From: Donghicola sp036139795
Lineage (GTDB): Bacteria; Pseudomonadota; Alphaproteobacteria; Rhodobacterales; Rhodobacteraceae
Assembly (NCBI GenBank): GCA_036139795.1
Contig: JAYZYX010000344.1
Span: 1 to 16,706 of the forward strand
Direction of reading: 5' to 3'
DNA length: 16,706 bases
This document shows positions 1 to 6,460 of the stretch, piece after piece. The notes beneath the pieces were generated by a model. It was not told where the DNA came from, made no database searches, and saw only the letters and a list, made by a program, of their open reading frames with translations. The position numbers were made by a program, and so were the translations under genes. How positions within the stretch are numbered: position 1 is the first letter of the stretch; the number at the start of each line of letters is the position of its first letter.

Positions 1-852
1 CAAGTGGCCGGCCACGTAAGCCGCCTGAAAGAAGAACACGGCATCACCCCCGGTCTGGCGGTGGTGCTGGTGGGCGAGGATCCGGCCTCTCAGGTCTATG
101 TGCGCTCGAAGGGCAAGCAGACCGTCGAAGTCGGAATGAACAGCTATGAACACAAGCTGGATGCCGAGACGTCGGAAGCGGACCTGTTGGCGCTGATCGA
201 CCAGCTGAACAACGATCCGGCGGTCCACGGTATTCTGGTGCAGTTGCCGCTACCCGCCCATCTGGACAGCGATCTGGTCATCAACGCGATCGATCCGGCG
301 AAGGATGTGGACGGGTTCCATATCTCGAACGTGGGTCTTCTGGGGACGGGGCAGAAGTCCATGGTGCCCTGCACGCCGCTGGGATGTCTGATGATGCTTC
401 GCGACCATCACGGCTCGCTCTCGGGGATGAACGCTGTGGTCGTGGGGCGCAGCAACATCGTGGGCAAGCCGATGGCGCAACTGCTGCTTGGCGATAGCTG
501 CACGGTGACGATTGCCCACAGCCGCACCAAGGATCTGGCCGAGGTTGTCCGCCGCGCCGATATCGTCGTCGCCGCCGTTGGCCGCCCCGAGATGGTCCCT
601 GGCGACTGGATCAAAGAAGGCGCAACCGTCATCGACGTGGGTATCAACCGCATCGACGCCCCCGAGAAGGGTGAAGGCAAGACGCGTCTGGTGGGCGATG
701 TGGCGTTTTCCGACGCATCAAAGGTCGCAGGGGCGATTACACCTGTCCCAGGAGGGGTAGGACCGATGACGATCGCCTGCCTTCTGGCCAACACGGTAAC
801 GGCCTGCTGCCGCGCCAATGGCCTGCCCGAACCCACAGGCCTGACCGCCTGA
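1..852 (+). CDS. folD: FolD, bifunctional methylenetetrahydrofolate dehydrogenase/cyclohydrolase (5' end cut by window)
   Basis: Cytoplasmic enzyme that oxidises 5,10-methylene-THF to methenyl-THF with NADP and then hydrolyses it to 10-formyl-THF. The frame is open from base 1. Catalytic-site residues are visible as Tyr33, Lys37 and Lys39 of the fragment (YVRSKGK), Asp104 in DVDGF, the VGRSNIVGKP nucleotide-binding loop, and PGGVGPMT at 250-257. Aligning these with E. coli Tyr50, Lys54, Lys56 and Asp121 gives a constant offset of 17, so about 17 N-terminal residues lie outside the window and the full protein would be near 300 aa. The GTG at base 4 is an internal valine codon, not the start. 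It is followed after 73 bases by purU, whose substrate (10-formyl-THF) FolD makes, so the pair is a functional one-carbon unit. Confidence 0.96.
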   Translation, partial: QVAGHVSRLKEEHGITPGLAVVLVGEDPASQVYVRSKGKQTVEVGMNSYEHKLDAETSEADLLALIDQLNNDPAVHGILVQLPLPAHLDSDLVINAIDPAKDVDGFHISNVGLLGTGQKSMVPCTPLGCLMMLRDHHGSLSGMNAVVVGRSNIVGKPMAQLLLGDSCTVTIAHSRTKDLAEVVRRADIVVAAVGRPEMVPGDWIKEGATVIDVGINRIDAPEKGEGKTRLVGDVAFSDASKVAGAITPVPGGVGPMTIACLLANTVTACCRANGLPEPTGLTA

Positions 853-868
853 CCATCCCGACATCCGG

Positions 869-887
869 CGTCCCCTTTGGGGTGACG
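869..887 (+). other. Small hairpin between folD and purU
   Basis: CGTC-CCC pairs with GGG-(T bulge)-GACG around a short loop. There is no T-tract after it, so it is unlikely to terminate transcription. It may be an mRNA structure or processing site within a folD-purU transcript. The role is inferred only from the sequence. Confidence 0.25.
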
Positions 888-925
888 TCCCCGCCCAACA
901 TGACTTCGTTCTAAGGATAACGAGA

Positions 926-1810
926 ATGACCAAGTACGCCCTGACCGTCACCTGTCCCTCGACCCGCGGGATTGTGGCCGCCATCGCAAATTATCTGGCC
1001 GACAAAGGTTGCAACATCACGGACAGTTCGCAGTTCGACGATGCGCAGACCGGCAATTTCTTTATGCGCGTCAGCTTTGAAAGCGAGCAGGGCGCCGATC
1101 TGGCGGGTGTCGAAGCCGCATTTGCGCCTGTCGCCGAAGCCTTCCAGATGGACTATAACTTCCACGATGAAGCCCAGAAGATGAAGGTCGTCATCATGGT
1201 CAGCCGTTTTGGCCACTGCCTGAACGACCTGCTGTACCGCTGGCGCATTGGCGCGCTGCCGATTGATATCGTGGCGGTGATCTCGAACCACATGGACTAC
1301 CAAAAGGTGGTCGTGAACCACGACATCCCCTTCCACTGCATTAAAGTGACCAAAGAGAACAAGCCCACCGCCGAGGCGGCGATCATGCAAGTGGTCGAGG
1401 ACACCGGCGCCGAGCTGATCGTTCTGGCCCGCTACATGCAGATCCTCAGCGACGAGATGTGCCAGAAGATGTCGGGCCGCATTATTAACATCCACCATTC
1501 GTTCCTGCCGTCCTTCAAAGGGGCGAACCCCTATAAGCAAGCGTTCGAGCGCGGGGTTAAGCTGATCGGCGCGACCTCTCACTACGTGACTGCTGATCTG
1601 GATGAAGGTCCGATCATCGAGCAGGACATCATCCGCGTCACCCACGCGCAGAGCCCTGATGACTATGTCTCCTTGGGTCGTGACGTGGAGGCGCAGGTGC
1701 TGGCCCGTGCAATCCACGCCCACATTCATCGCCGCGTCTTCCTGAACGGCAACAAGACCGTTGTCTTCCCCGCATCGCCGGGCAGCTATGCGTCCGAGCG
1801 TATGGGCTAA
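926..1810 (+). CDS. purU: PurU, formyltetrahydrofolate deformylase
   Basis: Hydrolyses 10-formyl-THF to formate and THF in the cytoplasm, balancing the C1-folate pool. The 294-aa protein has the family's usual length and order: an N-terminal ACT regulatory domain (about residues 4-80, starting YALTVTCPSTRGIVA) and a formyltransferase-fold domain (about 86-285). The catalytic Asn-His pair is in IINIHHSFLPSF (N188, H190) and the catalytic Asp is in DLDEGPII (D224/D226 region). The ATG at 926 is preceded by AAGGA at 913-917 with an 8-base spacer. It lies downstream of folD, and a strong terminator follows 27 bases after its stop, so it is the last gene of this transcript. Confidence 0.97.
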   Translation: MTKYALTVTCPSTRGIVAAIANYLADKGCNITDSSQFDDAQTGNFFMRVSFESEQGADLAGVEAAFAPVAEAFQMDYNFHDEAQKMKVVIMVSRFGHCLNDLLYRWRIGALPIDIVAVISNHMDYQKVVVNHDIPFHCIKVTKENKPTAEAAIMQVVEDTGAELIVLARYMQILSDEMCQKMSGRIINIHHSFLPSFKGANPYKQAFERGVKLIGATSHYVTADLDEGPIIEQDIIRVTHAQSPDDYVSLGRDVEAQVLARAIHAHIHRRVFLNGNKTVVFPASPGSYASERMG

Positions 1811-1836
1811 GGCGAAGGCCTGTTGCAGCGAATTGG

Positions 1837-1866
1837 AAACGGCGGCTCATTGGGCCGCCGTTTTTC
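1837..1866 (+). terminator. Rho-independent terminator after purU
   Basis: A perfect 10-bp stem, AAACGGCGGC (1837-1846) with GCCGCCGTTT (1854-1863), closes a 7-base loop. It runs straight into a T-rich tail (TTTTTCGTTTTT, 1861-1872). This is a textbook intrinsic terminator that isolates folD-purU from the secretion locus. Confidence 0.92.
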
Positions 1867-1879
1867 GTTTTTGGAGGCG

Positions 1880-1957
1880 GTGAAGCAAGTCAGTAAAGTG
1901 GCCAGAATATTGCAATTGTTATTGTCTGCCCTGTTGTTGGTGTTTGGATTTTCCTGA
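1880..1957 (+). CDS. Possible 25-aa hydrophobic small membrane protein (unverified)
   Basis: A GTG-initiated frame encodes a 25-residue peptide with a basic N-terminus (MKQVSKVAR) followed by an uninterrupted Leu/Ala/Val/Phe stretch (residues 10-24), the layout of a single-pass small membrane protein or a lone signal peptide. A GGAGG lies at 1873-1877, but only 2 bases before the GTG, which is too close to be ideal. The alternative GTG at 1898 has no Shine-Dalgarno. It begins within the tail of the purU terminator, so it would need its own promoter. It could equally be a chance frame. Confidence 0.2.
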   Translation: MKQVSKVARILQLLLSALLLVFGFS

Positions 1958-2115
1958 AAATGGAAAGGCTATGCTTAAGGTAGAGCTTTGCTGGCTGCGT
2001 CTGAAGAATGCAAATGGTCTGGTTGTATTCTGGCGCACAGACTACCCCAAAGGATAAGCAGATGATCGGAAATTTGTAATTAATAATTACAGATGTGATT
2101 TGACATGATCAGATT

Positions 2116-2138
2116 CCTCAAACGGGCGGGTTTTGAGG
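2116..2138. repeat. Inverted repeat in adhesin leader
   Basis: CCTCAAA (2116-2122) and TTTGAGG (2132-2138) are perfect 7-bp arms around a 9-base G-rich centre (CGGGCGGGT). It could be an operator or an RNA hairpin in the leader. There is no T-tract, so it is not a terminator. Confidence 0.35.
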
Positions 2139-2289
2139 CTCGTGCGGGTATATCGCGTATGGCCTTGCTCTGATCACTTTCACTGTCGCCGCCATTCCCC
2201 TGTGAAAACTGCAAAAATCGCCCTTTGGCACGGTTCGGATTCTCTCCGACTCATTTGATTCGCTGCGCACTCTGTTTAAGGCGGTTCTG

Positions 2290-2320
2290 AAAACCACAAG
2301 GGCAAAAGTGGCATGGTTTT
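2290..2320. repeat. Nested inverted repeats in adhesin leader
   Basis: AAAACCA (2290-2296) and TGGTTTT (2314-2320) form perfect 7-bp arms. Inside them CCAC (2294-2297) and GTGG (2308-2311) form a second, mutually exclusive pairing that shares the left arm. This could be an operator or a small conformational switch. The function is not shown by the sequence. Confidence 0.3.
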
Positions 2321-2506
2321 GCTGCCAGCTCTGGGGGTGCCCCTCAGATCAATTTCATAAGTATTGGATGCATTGTTGCAAAAATGAATACAACCGTGGG
2401 GCGTTTGCATTGAATATCCCACGAAATATTGGGGTCTGCGCCGTGAAGTGGTGGAAAAAGGCCACATCGACCAATGGGATAGCAAAAACTCTAGCGAATG
2501 TGGCTG

Positions 2507-2515
2507 AAAGGAGGT
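2507..2515 (+). promoter_or_regulatory. Perfect Shine-Dalgarno not attached to the adhesin start
   Basis: AAAGGAGGT is a near-complete match to the anti-Shine-Dalgarno end of 16S rRNA, the strongest such site in the leader. It lies 71 bases before the adhesin ATG, so it cannot serve that start directly. The nearest start codon is TTG at 2519, opening a 17-codon frame. Confidence 0.5.
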
Positions 2516-2518
2516 AAC

Positions 2519-2572
2519 TTGAACCCAAAAGGTAGACAGGGCCCTCCAATAAAAACAAATGGGCTCGATTGA
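2519..2572 (+). CDS. Possible 17-codon leader ORF upstream of the adhesin (unverified)
   Basis: A TTG three bases after the perfect AAAGGAGGT site opens a frame MNPKGRQGPPIKTNGLD that stops with TGA at 2570-2572, 14 bases before the adhesin ATG and just before its GGAG. The geometry fits a translated leader peptide that could control access to the adhesin ribosome binding site. The spacer is short and TTG starts are weak, so translation is uncertain and the amino-acid sequence suggests no function. Confidence 0.25.
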   Translation: MNPKGRQGPPIKTNGLD

Positions 2573-2575
2573 GGC

Positions 2576-2579
2576 GGAG
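2576..2579 (+). promoter_or_regulatory. Ribosome binding site that sets the adhesin start
   Basis: GGAG lies 7 bases before ATG 2587. An in-frame TTG at 2569 would extend the protein by six residues but has no correctly spaced Shine-Dalgarno. The ATG is therefore preferred. Confidence 0.6.
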
Positions 2580-2586
2580 CAGAGAT

Positions 2587-5070
2587 ATGCAAGCTATTGA
2601 CTATGCCGTGAAGAGCGGCGGTGGAGCCGTGTCCCGTGGTGCTATGGCAGCTGAAGAGGGTGCTTCCCTTGTTCAGATGGGCGTCGGCCAAGAGATTTCG
2701 CTGAACCTGCGGCGTGAATCTGTAACCAATTTTGTACGTGAAGGTGCAAACCTTCAGATCTATCTGGCCGATGGCCGGACGATCGTACTTCAGGACTTTT
2801 TCTCCAGCGATGCAAACAAGCTGTATCTGTCTGCAGATGGCGAGCTTTCCCAGGTCCTGTTTACCGAAGATATGGGAACTGCCACCTTCTCGCATTACGC
2901 GGATGCCGGTAACTGGGGCAAATGGAACCCCGCCGACGATCTGATCTTCGTTGATGGGGATGAGGTTCTGGCAGCAGAGACCTATGATGACGACGCGGTG
3001 GCCATGCTGGCACCTGCGGCTCTGGTTGGTGCAGGCCCCATTGGCGCACTGATCGGTGCAGGTCTGCTGGGTGCCGCAGCGCTGAGCGGCGGCGATGATA
3101 ATGGTGGCGGCGGTACCACCGTGACCGACCCGACCGATCCGACGGACCCCACCGATCCGACCGATCCCGGAACCACCACGCCGATCACGGTGAACCCCGG
3201 CACGCACATCGTGACCAGCGATACCACGACGCAAACCGTTGCGATCACCGGTACTGCGCCTGCAGGCTCGACTGTTGTCGTGACCGTTGATGATATCACG
3301 CTGACCACGACTGCTGACGCCGACGGCAACTGGAGCGTTTCGACCGGCGACGCCGACTGGAACGACGATGGTTCGGAAGACGGCACCTATACTGCGACGG
3401 TCGTCGTGACCCCCGTTGGCGAGGATCCGACTACTCTGACCGGTCCGAGCTTCATCGTTGATACGGTGGTTGATGTTGTCGTGACCGATGGCGCGGGCAG
3501 CACCAACGACGTCTGGAATGAAACCGAATACGACACCGAAGATGGCGTGCGTATCACTGGTACCAGTGAGCCGGGCGCAACCGTGACTCTGACTGTTGAC
3601 GTCAACGGCACCGCTGTAACCGGTTCGGCGTTGGTTGATGCAAACGGTGACTGGACCATCGAGTTCACCGAGTCGCAGGTTCCTTCGGGCGAGCACACCT
3701 TCGACATGTCGGTGACGGCTGTTGACCAGTACGGCAACACGATCACCAAGGACGACACCGTTGTCATCGACACCGAAGTGGCTGTGACCGTCGATACCGC
3801 TAACTTCGAAGGTGACAACACCGCGAACTACGAAGAAGCAATCGGCACAGACGCGCCCGCGACGCTGTATGGTACGACTGACGATCCGTCGAACACCATT
3901 GTTCTGACCATCGGTTCGCGCACCTATACCGTTCCGGAGGCTAACATCGACGCGGACGGCAACTGGTTCTTCGATTATCCCAGCAGTGTTCCTGTCGCAG
4001 ACCGCTACACCGTAACTGTCAGCGCAGTTGCCACCGACGCGGCGGGCAACAGCACCGCAACCGACGGCGTGCAAGCGGCGCAGGGCGAGACTGGCACCAT
4101 CGACATCGACACCAAAGTCGTGAACATGAGCATCAACGAGCTTGGTGATACCTTCAATGCGGGTACCAACAACGGCGGTGTTGTTCTGACGGGTACCTCC
4201 GAGATCGGCTCGACCAATGTCACCGTTCGCATCTACTACCCCGATGACTACTCGGTCGTGTCGCTGCGTGGCACCGTATTCGCTGAAACCACTGCTGTGG
4301 TGAACCCGACCACCGGCGCTTGGACCGCAACCTTTACGCCTGCCCAGATCGGCCAGATCGAGCTGGATGACGCAAAGGTCGTGATGTTCGACACCGATGC
4401 GGCAGGCAACATCGACGACACTGATGATCAGTACGGCAGCACCGATACGATCGACATCGACACCATCATTCCTGACGCGATGAACGCGGGCGACGTGACT
4501 TACAACACGTTGAACGAAACTTCGGGTCTGACCATGGACAACGTTGTTGATAGCGATCACGTACTGTCGGTTGCCTCGGTGGCACAAGATGGCGCCAGCA
4601 TCGATAACCTGACTGTTGGGGCGAACCTGAACTTCGATGTTTACAGCGATCCTGACCTGATCACCAACTCGACGGACTATACCTTCATCAATCCGCTGGG
4701 TGACGGCGAAGATGTTGTTATGTCGATTGCGGATCTGGCCGGTAACTCGAGCGCAACCTACATCGCGCTGGACGATACCTCGACCAGCCAGGTTTCGATT
4801 GGCAGCGCCGTGACCGACAACTTCAACATCGACCAGATCGAACTGTCGTTCGCAACTGACGCGGTGCTGAACCTGACCGAAGCCCAAGTGATTGCACTGT
4901 CGGAAAACAGCGACAGCGTAACCATCGAAGGTGGCGTAGACGATACGGTCAACCTGACCGGCGTGACCGCACAAACCGTCGAGAATGTCGATGGCACGAC
5001 CTACGATGTCTACACGCTTGGCGAAGCAACGGTTTATGTTGATCAGGAAATTGACGTAAACGTCGTCTAA
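2587..5070 (+). CDS. BapA-prefix, Ig-like-repeat surface adhesin exported by type I secretion
   Basis: 827-aa predicted secreted protein, likely an attachment or biofilm adhesin. In order: an N-terminal BapA/Bap/LapF prefix-like domain (about 1-130, with NLQIYLADGRTIVLQDFF and a KWNPADDLIFVD motif); an Ala/Gly-rich hydrophobic stretch (138-165) and a Gly linker; a TDP x5 linker (180-194); four bacterial Ig-like repeats ending near residues 293, 396, 509 and 626, each closing with a (V/I)DT motif and carrying DADGNW-type turns; a fifth degenerate repeat; and a C-terminal region ending TYDVYTLGEATVYVDQE, typical of type I targets. It is rich in Asp and Thr and contains no cysteine, as usual for type I substrates. 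No GGxGxDxxx RTX nonapeptides are seen. It lies directly upstream of its probable exporter genes. Paracoccus BapA with BapBCD is the closest described precedent I know. Ligand and exact role are unknown. Confidence 0.88.
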   Translation: MQAIDYAVKSGGGAVSRGAMAAEEGASLVQMGVGQEISLNLRRESVTNFVREGANLQIYLADGRTIVLQDFFSSDANKLYLSADGELSQVLFTEDMGTATFSHYADAGNWGKWNPADDLIFVDGDEVLAAETYDDDAVAMLAPAALVGAGPIGALIGAGLLGAAALSGGDDNGGGGTTVTDPTDPTDPTDPTDPGTTTPITVNPGTHIVTSDTTTQTVAITGTAPAGSTVVVTVDDITLTTTADADGNWSVSTGDADWNDDGSEDGTYTATVVVTPVGEDPTTLTGPSFIVDTVVDVVVTDGAGSTNDVWNETEYDTEDGVRITGTSEPGATVTLTVDVNGTAVTGSALVDANGDWTIEFTESQVPSGEHTFDMSVTAVDQYGNTITKDDTVVIDTEVAVTVDTANFEGDNTANYEEAIGTDAPATLYGTTDDPSNTIVLTIGSRTYTVPEANIDADGNWFFDYPSSVPVADRYTVTVSAVATDAAGNSTATDGVQAAQGETGTIDIDTKVVNMSINELGDTFNAGTNNGGVVLTGTSEIGSTNVTVRIYYPDDYSVVSLRGTVFAETTAVVNPTTGAWTATFTPAQIGQIELDDAKVVMFDTDAAGNIDDTDDQYGSTDTIDIDTIIPDAMNAGDVTYNTLNETSGLTMDNVVDSDHVLSVASVAQDGASIDNLTVGANLNFDVYSDPDLITNSTDYTFINPLGDGEDVVMSIADLAGNSSATYIALDDTSTSQVSIGSAVTDNFNIDQIELSFATDAVLNLTEAQVIALSENSDSVTIEGGVDDTVNLTGVTAQTVENVDGTTYDVYTLGEATVYVDQEIDVNVV
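3124..3168 (+). repeat. Five tandem 9-base units encoding Thr-Asp-Pro
   Basis: Five consecutive 9-base units each encode TDP. They differ only at third codon positions (GAC/GAT, CCG/CCC, ACC/ACG). The segment forms a rigid, acidic linker between the membrane-proximal prefix and the Ig-like repeats. Repeat number could change by slippage, but the synonymous differences imply it has been stable for some time. Confidence 0.85.
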
Positions 5071-5090
5071 GGTTTAAGAAAATGACATCG

Positions 5091-5112
5091 GGTAGGGCGG
5101 TCACGCCCTGCC
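5091..5112 (+). promoter_or_regulatory. Hairpin between adhesin and exporter genes
   Basis: GGTAGGGCG (5091-5099) pairs with CGCCCTGCC (5104-5112) around a GTCA loop, a 9-bp stem with one G-T pair. No T-tract follows. Its place just after the substrate gene suggests a partial terminator or an mRNA 3' stabiliser that lets the adhesin be made in excess over its exporter. This role is inferred. Confidence 0.55.
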
Positions 5113-5173
5113 TGCCGAGGCTGCGCCAACCAAATATAAAAATATAGCAGGCGCTATTGAGCGGAGTTCTTGA

Positions 5174-6460
5174 ATGAGACGGGCAGCATACCTTGCTGCC
5201 GGTGTTGCGCTTTTTGCGCTTGCCGGGTGCATGGGATCGAATGACGGACAGTCGGGCGAGGCCTATGAGGCCGCTCCGACGCAAGGATTGAATGCGGCGA
5301 ATACACAAGGGTCTCCCTTGATCACGAGCCTTCAAGCGCGGCGTAGTGTGCTGCCGGAAGGGTCAAGTTTCGATCAGGTTGCAGACGCGGTGATGGCCGC
5401 AAACTCGCGCGCCGCAGAAGCAGAGCTTCGTGCGGCCGTTTTGCGCTCTAGTGCAGCGCAAAAGAACTGGTTGCCCCAGATCGGGCCGGAAATCTCTTTG
5501 AACAACATGGGCGACTTTGTGGCGACCTTGCTGGTTGAACAGGTCATCTTTGACAATGGTCGCAAGAAGGCCGAGCGCGCCTACGCCGCCGCTGACGTGG
5601 AAGTGGCTGCCGCGAGCCTGAGCGAAAGCTCTAACCAGCGCGTTATGGATGCGCTGAAGCTGTTTATCACTGCCGAGAAAGCCCGCGCCCGCGCCAAGAT
5701 TTCGGGGCAGGCGGCAGCGGATATGGCCGATTTCATGCGCATCATGGAGGCTCGTGTGGCCGGTGGTGTCTCGGACAGTTCCGATGAGAACGTCCTGCGC
5801 CTCAAGCTGAACGAGGCTCGTGAAACTCTGAACGCCGATATGGAGACCGCCGCGACTGCGTTGGCCGAGTTGAACGCAATGGCGGCCTATCCGCTGGACG
5901 ATCTGCGCGGGATTTCCGACATCGCGCCCGTACCAGAAGGCACCGAACCCCTGAGCGTCATGAGCGCTGAAGGCCAGCGCAGCCGTACGATCGCCGAAGC
6001 CAAGATCGAGCGTGCGGGTCTGTTGCCGTCGCTGACGGCAAGCGGCGCGGCCAACAAGGACGACTCCTCCGGCGCGCTTGTGTTCGGGGGCGGGATGCTG
6101 GGGCTTGGCACCGCAGACAGCCTTGGCGCGGCAGATGCCAGCCAGCAGGCCGCCGAGGCGCAAATCCAGCAGGCTTATGAAGACACCGCCCGCGTCGTGG
6201 CCCGTTTGCAGCAGCAACTGGCCTCGCTGGACCGGCAACAGCAGAACACTGGCACATTGGCCGCGCAAGCCAAGCGCAACTACACGCTGTTCCAAGAACA
6301 GTATGAGGCGGGCCAGCGTCAGGTGATGGACGTGGTGAATGTCTATGAGGGTATGGTGGACAGCCAGTTGGAGCATGTGGGTTTGCGCTATGACGCGATC
6401 CTGACCCGACTGAGCATCGCCAATGAATACGGACTTCTGGTGAACGGGGATGCAGTATGA
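5174..6460 (+). CDS. TolC-family outer-membrane lipoprotein of the type I secretion system
   Basis: Outer-membrane channel component that would connect the HlyD adaptor to the cell exterior. The 428-aa protein begins with a lipoprotein signal peptide: basic MRR, hydrophobic core, and lipobox LAGC with Cys19 as the acylation site. Two TolC-type repeats follow, each with the characteristic LP-containing turn (WLPQIGPEISL from residue 99, and GLLPSLTASG near 282-293) and long Ala/Gln-rich helices. EQYEAGQRQVMDVVNVY near the C-terminus is typical of the family. ATG 5174 has GGAG at 5163-5166, 7 bases upstream. Its stop overlaps the start of the ABC exporter gene (ATGA), indicating coupled translation. 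A lipid anchor is common in OprM-type relatives but absent from E. coli TolC. Confidence 0.9.
   Translation: MRRAAYLAAGVALFALAGCMGSNDGQSGEAYEAAPTQGLNAANTQGSPLITSLQARRSVLPEGSSFDQVADAVMAANSRAAEAELRAAVLRSSAAQKNWLPQIGPEISLNNMGDFVATLLVEQVIFDNGRKKAERAYAAADVEVAAASLSESSNQRVMDALKLFITAEKARARAKISGQAAADMADFMRIMEARVAGGVSDSSDENVLRLKLNEARETLNADMETAATALAELNAMAAYPLDDLRGISDIAPVPEGTEPLSVMSAEGQRSRTIAEAKIERAGLLPSLTASGAANKDDSSGALVFGGGMLGLGTADSLGAADASQQAAEAQIQQAYEDTARVVARLQQQLASLDRQQQNTGTLAAQAKRNYTLFQEQYEAGQRQVMDVVNVYEGMVDSQLEHVGLRYDAILTRLSIANEYGLLVNGDAV

Larger units (their letters stand above)
1867..2506. other. Long AT-richer intergenic region upstream of the adhesin operon
   Basis: This stretch is visibly AT-richer than the flanking genes and has no long convincing ORF. 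It contains very short ORFs (1880-1957, 2062-2079, 2105-2173), inverted repeats (2116-2138, 2290-2320) and a TTGACA hexamer (2099-2104) without a good -10 partner 17 bases on. The longest plus-strand frame (2308-2517, 69 codons) has no ribosome binding site and no recognisable family. I read the region as the regulatory leader of the adhesin gene, possibly with decayed sequence inside, but I cannot place the promoter. Confidence 0.5.

Noticed and set aside
4..6. GTG at base 4 as the folD start codon
   Set aside because: Alignment of catalytic residues to E. coli FolD shows about 17 residues are missing before the window. The GTG is an internal Val codon.
2099..2151. A sigma-70 promoter built on TTGACA at 2099-2104
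   Set aside because: No acceptable -10 hexamer lies 16-18 bases downstream. The nearest TATA-like sequence (near 2149) is too far away.
2225..2260. A tRNA-end-like stretch (GGTTCGGATTCTCTCCGACTCA) that could be an attachment site
   Set aside because: Only a small TCGGA/TCCGA hairpin forms. A T-arm with proper stem and the TTCRANY loop does not fit, no acceptor stem is present, and there is no integrase nearby.
2308..2517. A 69-codon plus-strand frame in the adhesin leader
   Set aside because: It has no ribosome binding site, odd composition rich in Cys, Trp and Lys, and no recognisable family. It ends inside the strong Shine-Dalgarno at 2507-2515.
2491..4974. An 827-codon open frame on the minus strand across nearly the whole adhesin gene
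   Set aside because: It lies in exact codon register with the adhesin, so it stays open simply because that gene never uses TTA, CTA or TCA codons. Its protein has no recognisable family and no ribosome binding site, while the plus strand encodes clear domains.
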